Origin: Solwaraspora sp. WMMA2056 | GTDB taxonomy: Bacteria > Actinomycetota > Actinomycetes > Mycobacteriales > Micromonosporaceae | Assembly (NCBI RefSeq): GCF_030345095.1 | Contig: NZ_CP128360.1 | Span: 6,510,001-6,574,000, forward strand | Reading direction: 5' to 3' | Length of the DNA stretch: 64,000 nt | Shown: positions 41,984 to 50,258 of the stretch, piece after piece | Layout of the letters: each line of letters opens with the position of its first letter | Numbering within the stretch: the first letter of the stretch is position 1 | Notes under the pieces: model-generated | What the model saw: the letters and a program-made list of their open reading frames with translations, nothing else | What the model was told of the DNA's origin: nothing | The model's database searches: none | Position numbers and translations under genes: made by a program

Positions 41984-44107
41984 GTGGAAATTGCGCAATC
42001 GACCGTCCGTACCGGTGATTCCGCCCGTGGCGCGCCCCGGGCGGTGACCGTCGGCGCCGACGGCGCCCGCGTCGTGTTCCTGCGTTCCACCGGGCCGCAC
42101 GACGAGGCCGACAGTCTCTGGGTGCTGGACACCGACAGCGCCGAGGAACGCCGGATCGCCGACCCGACGGTCCTGTCCGCACAGCGCGGTGGCACGACGC
42201 AGCGCGGTGCCACCATCGACCGCTACGTCACCGACCCGGCCGCCCGGATCGCCGTGTTCGCCCTCGCCGGCCGGCTGTGGCGGGCCGACCTGGTCGGCGG
42301 CGACGTCGTCGAGGTGCCGGTGGTCGGCACCGCCGTCGACGCCCGGCCCGACCCCACCGGCGAACGGATCGCCTACGTGTCCGACAGCGACGCCGCCGAC
42401 ACCGCCACCCGGCCGGCGACGACCGCCCTCGGCAAACTGCGGGTGATCCATCCCGACGGCCGTGACACGCTGCTCGCCGGCGAGGCCGGCGACATCACCT
42501 GGGCACTGCCCGACCCGGGCGCCGCCGACTTCGGCCGCGACCGTGGCTACTGGTGGTCGGCGGACGGGCAGACCATCCTCACCGCCCGGGTGGACCGGTC
42601 CCGGTTGCCCCGCTGGCGGTACGCCGACCCGGCGCAGCCGCAGCAGCCCGGCCGCACCGCACCGTACCCACTGTGCGGCGGACCGGTCGCCGAGGTGACC
42701 CTGCACCTGCTCGACCTCGACGGCGGCTGGGTCGACGTGCACTGGGACCGGGAGACCTACCCGTACCTGGTGTCGGTCGACTGGTCCGACGGCGGCCCAC
42801 TGATCACCGTGCTGCGCCGGATGCAGCAGCACGGGCTGGTGCTGTCGATCGACCCCCGCACCGGCGAGACCCAGGTGCACGCCGAACTCGCCGACCCGCG
42901 CTGGGTCGAGCCGATCCCCGGCACCCCCTGCTACCTGGCCGACGGTCGGGTGCTGGTCGGCGGCGAACTCGCCCACGACGGCTACGACGCCCGCTGCCTG
43001 TTCGCCGACGGCACCCTGCTCACCCCGGCCGCGCTGTACGTACGCCGGGTGGTGGGTCGACTGCCCGGCCGGCAGACCAGCCCCGACCTGCTGATCGAGG
43101 CCAGCGACGGGGAGCCCAGCGAGCAGCACCTGTACCGGGTCCGCACGGCGGCCTCCTCCGGCGGGTTGGACGCCGCCCGGGTCACCAGCACACCCGGCTG
43201 GCACGTCGGCGCGGTCGGCGGCGACGTGCTCGCCGTCGGCTCGGCCGCCCTGGACCAGCACGGCACCCGGTGGACGATCTGGCGCGGCGACACCGAGATC
43301 GGCGTACTGCGCAGCCTGGCCGCCCTCGGCCCGACCGCGCCCCGGCCGGCGCTGCAGCGGGTCACCGACCGGCGGCTGCCCGCCGGCGTGCTGTACCCGC
43401 AGAGCCACGTCGACGGCCGGCGACTGCCGGTACTGCTCGACCTCGACGGGGGGCCGGGCCGCCAGCAGGTCCGGGCCCGGCGGGCCGACTGGCTGGGCCG
43501 GCAGTGGTGGGCCGACGCCGGGTTCGCGGTGGTCGCCGTCGACGGCCGCGGTACGCCCGGAGTCGCCCCGAGTTTCGAGAAGGTGGTGCACCGCAGGCTC
43601 GCCGACGTGCTGCTCGCCGACCAGGTCGACGCGCTGACCGCGCTCGCCGACAAGCACCCCGACCTGGACCTGGACCAGGTCGTGGTGCGGGGCACCGGGT
43701 TCGGCGGCTGGCTGGCGGGGCTGGCCGTGCTGCGCCGGCCGGACATCTTCCGGGCGGCGGTGGCCCGCGCACCGATCGCCGACTGGGCCCTGCTGCGCGC
43801 CGGGTACGCCGAACGCTACCTGGGGGCGCCGGAGACCGACGGCGAGATCTACCCGCACCACAGTCTGGTCGCGGTCGCGGCGGAACCGCTGGTCGGCGGC
43901 GACGAACCGCGCCCGCTGCTGCTGGTGCACCCGCTCGACGACGACGACGTCCCGGTGGCGCACACCCTGCGGTTGTCGGCCGCGCTGCTGGCCACCGGCC
44001 GGCCGCACACGGTGCTGCCGGTGGCCGCCGGCACCGACCCGGACTCGGCGGCGGTGCGCCGCGCGGAACGGGAGTTCCTCCGGCAGGCGTTGGGATCGAT
44101 CGGCTGA
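41984..44107 (+). CDS. S9-family prolyl oligopeptidase homologue lacking the catalytic serine
   Basis: A 707-aa protein with the dipeptidyl-peptidase IV/S9B architecture. An N-terminal beta-propeller contains VTVGADGARVVFLRS, IAYVSDSDA and DRGYWWSADGQTILTARVDRS. A C-terminal alpha/beta-hydrolase domain contains ADWLGRQWWADAGFAVVAVDGRGTPG and RPDIFRAAVARAPIADW. The nucleophile elbow, normally G-W-S-Y-G-G, reads G570-T-G572-F-G-G, so the serine is glycine. The usual H-G-x-x-D-D is HPLDDDD. The final catalytic histidine is not visible where the strand LPVAAGTDPDS ends. It is likely a non-catalytic binding or scaffold protein. Start GTG 41984 is the best available. Confidence 0.85.
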   Translation: MEIAQSTVRTGDSARGAPRAVTVGADGARVVFLRSTGPHDEADSLWVLDTDSAEERRIADPTVLSAQRGGTTQRGATIDRYVTDPAARIAVFALAGRLWRADLVGGDVVEVPVVGTAVDARPDPTGERIAYVSDSDAADTATRPATTALGKLRVIHPDGRDTLLAGEAGDITWALPDPGAADFGRDRGYWWSADGQTILTARVDRSRLPRWRYADPAQPQQPGRTAPYPLCGGPVAEVTLHLLDLDGGWVDVHWDRETYPYLVSVDWSDGGPLITVLRRMQQHGLVLSIDPRTGETQVHAELADPRWVEPIPGTPCYLADGRVLVGGELAHDGYDARCLFADGTLLTPAALYVRRVVGRLPGRQTSPDLLIEASDGEPSEQHLYRVRTAASSGGLDAARVTSTPGWHVGAVGGDVLAVGSAALDQHGTRWTIWRGDTEIGVLRSLAALGPTAPRPALQRVTDRRLPAGVLYPQSHVDGRRLPVLLDLDGGPGRQQVRARRADWLGRQWWADAGFAVVAVDGRGTPGVAPSFEKVVHRRLADVLLADQVDALTALADKHPDLDLDQVVVRGTGFGGWLAGLAVLRRPDIFRAAVARAPIADWALLRAGYAERYLGAPETDGEIYPHHSLVAVAAEPLVGGDEPRPLLLVHPLDDDDVPVAHTLRLSAALLATGRPHTVLPVAAGTDPDSAAVRRAEREFLRQALGSIG

Positions 44108-44132
44108 GCCGATTGTCGAATAGGGTCGACCG

Positions 44133-45569
44133 ATGACCCACTTCGACGTCGCGACGGCAGCCGTGCAGGCCGCCCTCGACGCGGGCGCCCGGTACGCCGA
44201 CGCCCGGCTGATGCACCGCCGGTACGAGTCGATGACCGCCCGCAACGGCGAGATCGAGGCGCTGGTCCAGCACAGCGACGCCGGGCTCGGTGTGCGGGCA
44301 CTCGTCGGATCCAGCTGGGGCTTCTACGCCGTACCGGATCCGTCGCCAGCCGCCGCCCGCGCGGCCGGCGGGCGGGCCGCGAAGATCGCCGCCGCCAGCG
44401 CCCTGGTCCCGGGGCCGCCGATCGACCTGGTGCCGGCCGGTGCCGGCACCGCCAGCTGGGCCAGCCCGTGCCTGGTCGACCCGCTCGCGGTGCCGTTGTC
44501 GGACAAGGGTGACCTGCTGGTGTCGGCCACCGCGACGATGCGGGAGCACGGCGCGGACCTGGCCGAAGGGCTGTACCAGATCTGGGACACCGAGAAGTGG
44601 TTCGTCTCCAGTGAGGGCCACCGGATCGACCAGCGGTTTCGCGAGTGCGGGGCCGGGCTCTCGGCGACCGTGATCGGCGACGGCGAGACCCAGCGGCGGT
44701 CCTATCCGTCGTACCGGGGCCAGTACGGCACCAGCGGCTGGGAACTGGTCGACAGCCTGGACCTGCCGGCGCACGCCGCCCGGATCGCCCAGGAGGCGCG
44801 GGCGCTGCTGACCGCGCCGCCGTGCCCGGCCGGGGAGACCACGCTGATCCTCGGCGGGGAGCAGATGGCGCTGCAGATCCACGAGTCCGTCGGACACGCC
44901 ATCGAGCTGGACCGGATCCTGGGCTGGGAGGCGGCGTTCGCCGGGACGTCCTGGCTGGACCTGGCCCAGCTGGGCAGCCTGCGGTACGGGTCCGAGCTGA
45001 TGAACGTCACCATCGACCCGACCATCCCGGGGGCGTTGGGCAGCTTCGGGTTCGACGACGAGGGCAGCCCGGCGGTCAAGCGGGACGCGGTACGCGCCGG
45101 CCGGTGGGTCGGCGTACTGGCCGGGCGGGACTCGGCGGCGGTCGCCGGGCTCGACCACGGCGGCAGTGTGCGGGCCGACGGCTGGTCGCGGCTGCCGATG
45201 GTGCGGATGACCAACGTCGGCCTGGAACCGGGCCCGCACACCCTGGACGAGATGATCGCGGCGACCGACGACGGCGTACTGATGGACTTCAACCGGTCCT
45301 GGTCGATCGACGACAAGCGGCTGAACTTCCAGTTCGGCTGCGAGATCGGCTGGGAGATCAAGAACGGAAAGCTGGGGCGGATGCTGCGCAACCCGACGTA
45401 CACCGGGATCGGCCCGGTGTTCTGGCGGTCGATGGACATGCTGTCGTCGGAGAGCGTCGCCTGGGGGACGCCGAACTGCGGCAAGGGCCAGCCCGGCCAG
45501 GTCGGGCACACCGGGCATCCGGCGGCCCCGGCCCGGTTCACCGACGTCCGGGTGGGGGTGCGCGGATGA
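44133..45569 (+). CDS. tldD: TldD-type metalloprotease subunit
   Basis: A 478-aa TldD homologue with the HExxxH zinc motif at about residues 249-254 (IHESVGHAIELDRI). Other family segments are ILGGEQMALQI, EGSPAVKRDAVRAGRWVG, RLPMVRMTNVGLEPG and FNRSWSIDDKRLNFQFGCEIGWEIKNGKLGRMLRNPTYTG. TldD/TldE heterodimers cleave unfolded peptides and mature microcin B17-like peptides. The partner is encoded immediately downstream with an ATGA overlap. ATG 44133 is 26 bp after the degenerate S9 gene, so all three may be cotranscribed. Confidence 0.93.
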   Translation: MTHFDVATAAVQAALDAGARYADARLMHRRYESMTARNGEIEALVQHSDAGLGVRALVGSSWGFYAVPDPSPAAARAAGGRAAKIAAASALVPGPPIDLVPAGAGTASWASPCLVDPLAVPLSDKGDLLVSATATMREHGADLAEGLYQIWDTEKWFVSSEGHRIDQRFRECGAGLSATVIGDGETQRRSYPSYRGQYGTSGWELVDSLDLPAHAARIAQEARALLTAPPCPAGETTLILGGEQMALQIHESVGHAIELDRILGWEAAFAGTSWLDLAQLGSLRYGSELMNVTIDPTIPGALGSFGFDDEGSPAVKRDAVRAGRWVGVLAGRDSAAVAGLDHGGSVRADGWSRLPMVRMTNVGLEPGPHTLDEMIAATDDGVLMDFNRSWSIDDKRLNFQFGCEIGWEIKNGKLGRMLRNPTYTGIGPVFWRSMDMLSSESVAWGTPNCGKGQPGQVGHTGHPAAPARFTDVRVGVRG

Positions 45570-47023
45570 GTCTGGACGCGGGGACGACCGGGGTGGCGCT
45601 GTCGCCGGCCGAGACCGAACTGGCGGTGCGGGTGGTGGAACTGGTCCGCCGGGCCGCCGGGCCGGAGGCGCAGGCCGAGGCGTACGTCGACCACCGGGCG
45701 CTGGCGCTGACCCGGTTCGCCAACTCGTTCATCCATCAGAACGTGGCCGAGGCGACGACCACGGTGTGGCTGCGGCTGCACGTCGACGGTCGGACCGCGA
45801 TCGGCTCGACGACGCTGACCGGCCCGGACGGACTGGCCGACCTGGTCGAGCGCACCCTGACCGCCGCGCGGCTGTGCCCGCCGGATCCGGCCTGGCCGGG
45901 GCTGGCCGGGCCGGCGCCGCTGCACGCCGCCGGCACCTGGGACGAGGCGACCGCCCAGGCCGGGCCGGACCAGCGGGCCGCCCGGGTGCGCGACTTCGTC
46001 GCCGCGGCCGACGGCCTGGAATGCGCCGGCTACTGCCGTACCGTGCACCGGTCGACCGGGTTCGCCAATTCTGCCGGGCAGACCGCCGGTGGTCGTACGG
46101 CGGAGGCGGCGATGGACGGCATCGCCCGGGTCGACGGGGTCGACGGGGTGGCCCGGTTGGCGGCGGCCCGGCTGGCCGACGTCGACGGCGCGCGGCTCGG
46201 CGCGCGGGCGGCGGTCAAGGCGCGGGCCGGGCGGCACCCGGTCGACCTGCCGGCGGGCCGCTACCCGGTGGTGCTCGAACCGACGGCGGTGCTGGATCTG
46301 CTGCAGATGCTGGCCCACTACGGTTTCGCCGGCAAGGCGCACCACGAGCGGCGGTCGTTCGTCACCCTCGGCGAGCGGCAGTTCGACCCGGCGATCTCGC
46401 TGATCGACGATCCGGCGGTCGGCGGCGGGGTGCCGTTCGACGCCGAGGGCACGCCGACCGACCGTACGGTGCTGGTCGACGCGGGCCGGTCGGTGGCGCT
46501 GACCCACGACCGGCGGACCGGGGCGGCGGCCGGGATGGCGTCGACCGGGCACGCGGTGCCGGGCAGCGTGGTCTGGGGGCCGGCGGCCCAGCACCTGCGG
46601 CTGGTCCCGGCCGGCCAGGTCGACCAGGCTCCGGCCGGCGACGGTACGGCGGACGTGGGGCCGGCGGACGTGGGGCCGGCGGACGTGGGGCCGGCGGCGG
46701 ACGGCAGCGCGGCGCTGCTCGGTGGGATGGAGCGCGGCCTGCTGGTCACCGACCTCTGGTACACCCGGGTGCTCGATCCGCGCAGTCTGGTGGTGACCGG
46801 CCTGACCCGTAACGGAGTGTGGCTGGTGGAGTCGGGTGAGATCGTCGCGGCGGTGGCGAACCTGCGGTTCACCCAGTCCTATCCGGAGGCGCTGGCCCCG
46901 GGGGCGGTACGTGGGCTGGGTACGCGGCTGACCCGGCTGCCGGACTCCTGGGACGCCACCTCCTGGCACGCCCCGGCGCTGCACCTGGCCAGTTGGCAGA
47001 TCACCGGCGGTGCCGCCGGCTGA
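45566..47023 (+). CDS. TldE/PmbA-type subunit (partner of TldD)
   Basis: A 485-aa member of the TldD/PmbA family without an HExxxH motif, as expected for the non-catalytic TldE subunit. Recognisable blocks are RFANSFIHQNVAEATTTVWLRLHVDGRTAIG, VVLEPTAVLDLLQMLAHYGF and a late VTGLTRNGVWLVESGEIVAAVANLRFTQSYPEAL. ATG 45566 overlaps the tldD stop (ATGA), giving coupled synthesis of a heterodimer. A run of three ADVGP units (encoded at 46651-46695) is inserted before a conserved segment and looks like a recent slippage expansion. Confidence 0.9.
   Translation: MSLDAGTTGVALSPAETELAVRVVELVRRAAGPEAQAEAYVDHRALALTRFANSFIHQNVAEATTTVWLRLHVDGRTAIGSTTLTGPDGLADLVERTLTAARLCPPDPAWPGLAGPAPLHAAGTWDEATAQAGPDQRAARVRDFVAAADGLECAGYCRTVHRSTGFANSAGQTAGGRTAEAAMDGIARVDGVDGVARLAAARLADVDGARLGARAAVKARAGRHPVDLPAGRYPVVLEPTAVLDLLQMLAHYGFAGKAHHERRSFVTLGERQFDPAISLIDDPAVGGGVPFDAEGTPTDRTVLVDAGRSVALTHDRRTGAAAGMASTGHAVPGSVVWGPAAQHLRLVPAGQVDQAPAGDGTADVGPADVGPADVGPAADGSAALLGGMERGLLVTDLWYTRVLDPRSLVVTGLTRNGVWLVESGEIVAAVANLRFTQSYPEALAPGAVRGLGTRLTRLPDSWDATSWHAPALHLASWQITGGAAG
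46651..46695 (+). repeat. 15-bp tandem repeat, 3 copies, in the tldE-like gene
   Basis: GGACGTGGGGCCGGC is repeated exactly at 46651-46665, 46666-46680 and 46681-46695 and encodes ADVGP repeats. The reading frame is preserved. Confidence 0.85.
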
Positions 47024-47071
47024 CCATCCGGGTCGCCGGCTGACCGACCGTGCCGCCGGCGACCGTCGGTG

Positions 47072-47101
47072 TTGACGACATCTCGATCAATAACTTAGGT
47101 T
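47072..47101 (+). promoter_or_regulatory. Candidate sigma-70-type promoter under the iron box
   Basis: TTGACG at 47072-47077, an 18-nt spacer and TAGGTT at 47096-47101 make a good actinobacterial -35/-10 pair facing sdhC. The -10 lies within the predicted iron-regulator site. Confidence 0.45.
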
Positions 47102-47113
47102 AGGCACACCTCA
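47095..47113 (+). promoter_or_regulatory. IdeR/DtxR-type iron box
   Basis: TTAGGTTAGGCACACCTCA matches 15 of 19 positions of the IdeR/DtxR consensus TTAGGTTAGGCTAACCTAA, including the whole left half. It overlaps the predicted -10, a position suited to iron-dependent repression. Confidence 0.6.
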
Positions 47114-47128
47114 CTCTGGTGGGTCCGC

Positions 47129-47165
47129 GACGGGCGGTGCGGGCTGGTCGACCGCGCCGCCCGTC
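47129..47165 (+). ncRNA. Hairpin in the putative iron-regulated leader or small RNA
   Basis: Nine-bp arms 47129-47137 and 47157-47165 pair around a 19-nt loop, starting about 20 nt after the predicted transcription start. It could close a short RNA or be a leader element. No gene product is shown by the sequence. Confidence 0.25.
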
Positions 47166-47500
47166 ACCCGTACCAGTGGGTGCCGGACCACCCCGCCGAC
47201 GGTTGACAACGGCCGATCTGTGACCGACGCCGCTACGGATCCAGTGAGGTTCTGCACATCCGCCCACCCAGCGGCGGGCCGGGCTTTCGTAACCGACGCG
47301 ATACCGGCGAGACTCCCTTGCGCATACGTCCGTCGGTACGGGGCGTAACGTGTGCACCGGACTGCGCCAGCCGTCGAACGCGCGGCGCGGGATTGGAGCA
47401 CGCGGTCGCACGGCAATCTGGGCTCTGCCCTGCTCGCCACGGACCGGCCGAAGATATCCGGGTCCGCCTTGGGAAAGTCGGGCCCCGTCAGGGAGACAGG

Positions 47501-48307
47501 ATGACGACTACGGCAACGACGCCGGGGCAGGCGCGGGCGCGCGCCGCCATCGCGGCGAAGACGTTGCGCACCGACCGGTGGTGGCTACCCCCGCTCATCA
47601 CCGTCATCGGACTCGGTGCCTGGGTCACCTACGCCACTGTCCGTGTTTTCATGCACGACTTCTACTGGGTCGAGGAGCACCACTACCTGACCCCGTTCTA
47701 CTCACCCTGCGTCACCGAACGCTGCGTACCGGAGGCCGCGCACTTCGGCCGGTTCCTGCCCGGCTGGTGGATCATCCCGGACGCCGCGCTGACCCTGCCG
47801 TTCCTGCTGCTGTTCCGGCTGACCTGCTACTACTACCGCAAGGCCTACTACCGGGCGTTCTGGCTCAGCCCGCCGGCCTGCGCGGTGCCGGACGGCCACC
47901 AGCGCTACACCGGCGAGACCCGCTTCCCGCTGGTCTTCCAGAACGCGCACCGGTACGCCTTCTACGCCGCCGCGATCATCTCGCTGATCAACACCTGGGA
48001 CGCGGTACTGGCCTTCGACGGCGAGAACGGCTTCGGCGTCGGCCTGGGCAACGTCATCCTGCTCGGCAACGTGGTCATGCTCTGGGCGTACACGCTGTCC
48101 TGCCACTCCTGCCGGCACATCGCCGGTGGCCGGCTCAAGCACTTCTCCAAGCACCCGGTGCGCTACCGGATCTGGACGTTCATCTCCAAGCTCAACGTCC
48201 GGCACATGCAGTTGGCCTGGATCACCCTCGGCACCCTGGCGCTGACCGACTTCTACGTGATGGCGCTGTCCGCCGGCTGGTTCAGCGACCTGCGGTTCTT
48301 CAACTAA
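47501..48307 (+). CDS. sdhC: Succinate dehydrogenase membrane subunit (Sdh1 type)
   Basis: A 268-aa integral membrane protein with about five helices: LPPLITVIGLGAWVTYATVRV, IPDAALTLPFLLLFRLTCYYY, YAFYAAAIISLINTWDAVLAF, VILLGNVVMLWAYTLSCHSC and MQLAWITLGTLALTDFYVMAL. Conserved His/Cys residues such as HHYLTPFYSPC and SCHSCRHIAGG are typical of the actinobacterial Sdh1 anchor (compare Rv0249c), which may bind haem and quinone. ATG 47501 has GGGAGAC upstream. It is the first gene of sdhCAB and may be under iron control from the upstream box. Confidence 0.92.
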   Translation: MTTTATTPGQARARAAIAAKTLRTDRWWLPPLITVIGLGAWVTYATVRVFMHDFYWVEEHHYLTPFYSPCVTERCVPEAAHFGRFLPGWWIIPDAALTLPFLLLFRLTCYYYRKAYYRAFWLSPPACAVPDGHQRYTGETRFPLVFQNAHRYAFYAAAIISLINTWDAVLAFDGENGFGVGLGNVILLGNVVMLWAYTLSCHSCRHIAGGRLKHFSKHPVRYRIWTFISKLNVRHMQLAWITLGTLALTDFYVMALSAGWFSDLRFFN

Positions 48308-48320
48308 GGGCTTGGACGAT

Positions 48321-50258
48321 ATGACTACCCGAATCGAACGACACCACTACGACGTCGTGGTCATCGGCGCCGGCGGCGCCGGGCTGCGGGCGGCGATCGA
48401 GTCCCGACTGGCCGGCAAGCGCACCGCGATCATCTCCAAGTCGCTGTTCGGCAAGGCCCACACGGTGATGGCCGAAGGCGGCGCGGCCGCCGCCATGGGC
48501 AACGTCAACAGCCGGGACAACTGGCAGGTACACTTCCGCGACACCATGCGCGGCGGCAAGTTCCTGAACAACTTCCGGATGGCCGAGCTGCACGCCAAGG
48601 AGTCACCGCAGCGGATCTGGGAGCTGGAGACGTACGGCGCGCTGTTCGACCGTACGAAGGACGGCAAGATCTCGCAGCGCAACTTCGGCGGCCACGAGTA
48701 CCCGCGACTGGCCCACGTCGGTGACCGCACCGGCCTGGAGCTGATCCGTACCCTCCAGCAGAAGATCGTCTCGCTGCAGCAGGAGGACAAGCGGGAGTAC
48801 GGCGTCCACGACGCCCGGATCAAGGTCTTCGCCGAGACCACCATCACCGAACTGATGCTGGAGGACGGTCCGGACGGCCCCCGGGTCGCCGGCGCCTTCG
48901 GCTACTACCGGGAGAGCGGCGAGTTCGTCCTGTTCGAGGCGCCGGCCGTGGTGCTGGCCACCGGCGGGGTCGGCAAGTCGTACAAGGTCACCTCGAACTC
49001 CTGGGAGTACACCGGTGACGGGCACGCGCTCGCCCTGCGGGCCGGCGCCAACCTGATCAACATGGAGTTCCTGCAGTTCCACCCGACCGGCATGGTCTGG
49101 CCGCCGTCGGTCAAGGGCATCCTGGTCACCGAATCGGTCCGGGGCGACGGCGGCGTGCTGCGCAACACCGACGGCAAGCGGTTCATGTTCGACTACGTCC
49201 CCGACGTGTTCCGCAAGCAGTACGCGGAGACCGAGGAGGAGGCGGACCGCTGGTACACCGACCCGGACAACAACCGGCGTCCGCCGGAGCTGCTGCCCCG
49301 TGACGAGGTCGCCCGGGCGATCAACAGCGAGGTCAAGGCCGGCCGGGGTACGAAGTCCGGCGGCGTCCTGCTGGACATCGCCAGCCGGCTGCCGGCCGAG
49401 GAGATCCGTCGCCGGCTGCCCTCGATGTACCACCAGTTCAAGGAGCTGGCCGACGTCGACATCACCAAGCAGCCGATGGAGGTCGGGCCGACCTGCCACT
49501 ACGTGATGGGTGGCGTCGAGGTCGAACCGGACACTGCGGCGGCCACCGGCCGGGTCAGCGGACTGTTCGCCGCCGGTGAGGTCTCCGGCGGCATGCACGG
49601 CTCCAACCGCCTCGGCGGCAACTCCCTGTCCGACCTGCTGGTCTTCGGCAAGCGGGCCGGCGAACACGCGGCGGCGTACGCCGGGAGTCTGGACCGGCGG
49701 CCGAAGGTCTCGGCCGAGGAGGTCGAGCACGCCGTCGACCAGGCGCTGGCGCCGCTGTCGCGCGACACCGGGGAGAACCCGTACACCCTGCAGCAGGACC
49801 TGCAGGCGGTGATGGGCGACCTGGTCGGCATCATCCGCCGCGAGGGCGAGCTGGCCGATTCCCTGGTCAAGCTGGCCGAGCTGCGGGAACGGGTGACGAA
49901 GGTCAGCGCGGCCGGCGGCCGGCGCTACAACCCCGGCTGGCATCTGGCGCTCGACCTGCGCAACATGCTGGTCGTCTCCGAGTGCACCGCCAAGGCGGCG
50001 CTGGAGCGCACCGAGTCCCGGGGCGGACACACCCGGGAGGACCACCCGACGATGGCCCCGCAGTGGCGCACGGTCAACCTGGTCTGCTCGCTCGACGGCG
50101 AGACGGTCAAGCTGGAACACAAGCCGCTGCCGAAGATGCGCCCCGAGCTGATCAAGCTCTTCGACCGGGCGGAGCTGGCCAAGTACCTGACCGACGAGGA
50201 GCTGGCGGAGTTCGACGCGCTGGCGCAGGACGCGCTCGCTGAGGAGGCGGACAACTGA
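48321..50258 (+). CDS. sdhA: Succinate dehydrogenase flavoprotein subunit
   Basis: A 645-aa FAD enzyme oxidising succinate to fumarate. The dinucleotide fold VVVIGAGGAGLRAAIE opens the protein. His47 in AHTVMAEGG is the covalent FAD attachment site. LQFHPTGM and VRGDGGVLRN belong to the active site, and GEVSGGMHGSNRLGGNSLSDLLVFG to the FAD domain. ATG 48321 is 13 bp after the sdhC stop; a TTG 9 bp earlier is less likely. It overlaps sdhB by one base (TGATG). The sequence type matches the Rv0248c class of respiratory Sdh1. Confidence 0.96.
   Translation: MTTRIERHHYDVVVIGAGGAGLRAAIESRLAGKRTAIISKSLFGKAHTVMAEGGAAAAMGNVNSRDNWQVHFRDTMRGGKFLNNFRMAELHAKESPQRIWELETYGALFDRTKDGKISQRNFGGHEYPRLAHVGDRTGLELIRTLQQKIVSLQQEDKREYGVHDARIKVFAETTITELMLEDGPDGPRVAGAFGYYRESGEFVLFEAPAVVLATGGVGKSYKVTSNSWEYTGDGHALALRAGANLINMEFLQFHPTGMVWPPSVKGILVTESVRGDGGVLRNTDGKRFMFDYVPDVFRKQYAETEEEADRWYTDPDNNRRPPELLPRDEVARAINSEVKAGRGTKSGGVLLDIASRLPAEEIRRRLPSMYHQFKELADVDITKQPMEVGPTCHYVMGGVEVEPDTAAATGRVSGLFAAGEVSGGMHGSNRLGGNSLSDLLVFGKRAGEHAAAYAGSLDRRPKVSAEEVEHAVDQALAPLSRDTGENPYTLQQDLQAVMGDLVGIIRREGELADSLVKLAELRERVTKVSAAGGRRYNPGWHLALDLRNMLVVSECTAKAALERTESRGGHTREDHPTMAPQWRTVNLVCSLDGETVKLEHKPLPKMRPELIKLFDRAELAKYLTDEELAEFDALAQDALAEEADN

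Larger units (their letters stand above)
47024..47500. other. Long upstream region of sdhCAB
   Basis: This 477-bp gap contains a promoter with iron box (47072-47113), a hairpin (47129-47165) and otherwise GC-rich sequence without a supportable gene. If transcription starts near the box, the sdhC leader would be about 390 nt. Confidence 0.5.

Noticed and set aside
47100-47440. Two overlapping leftward frames beneath the iron box
   Set aside because: No ribosome sites, Arg/Pro-rich composition, and each other's shadows. The iron box more plausibly serves the rightward promoter.
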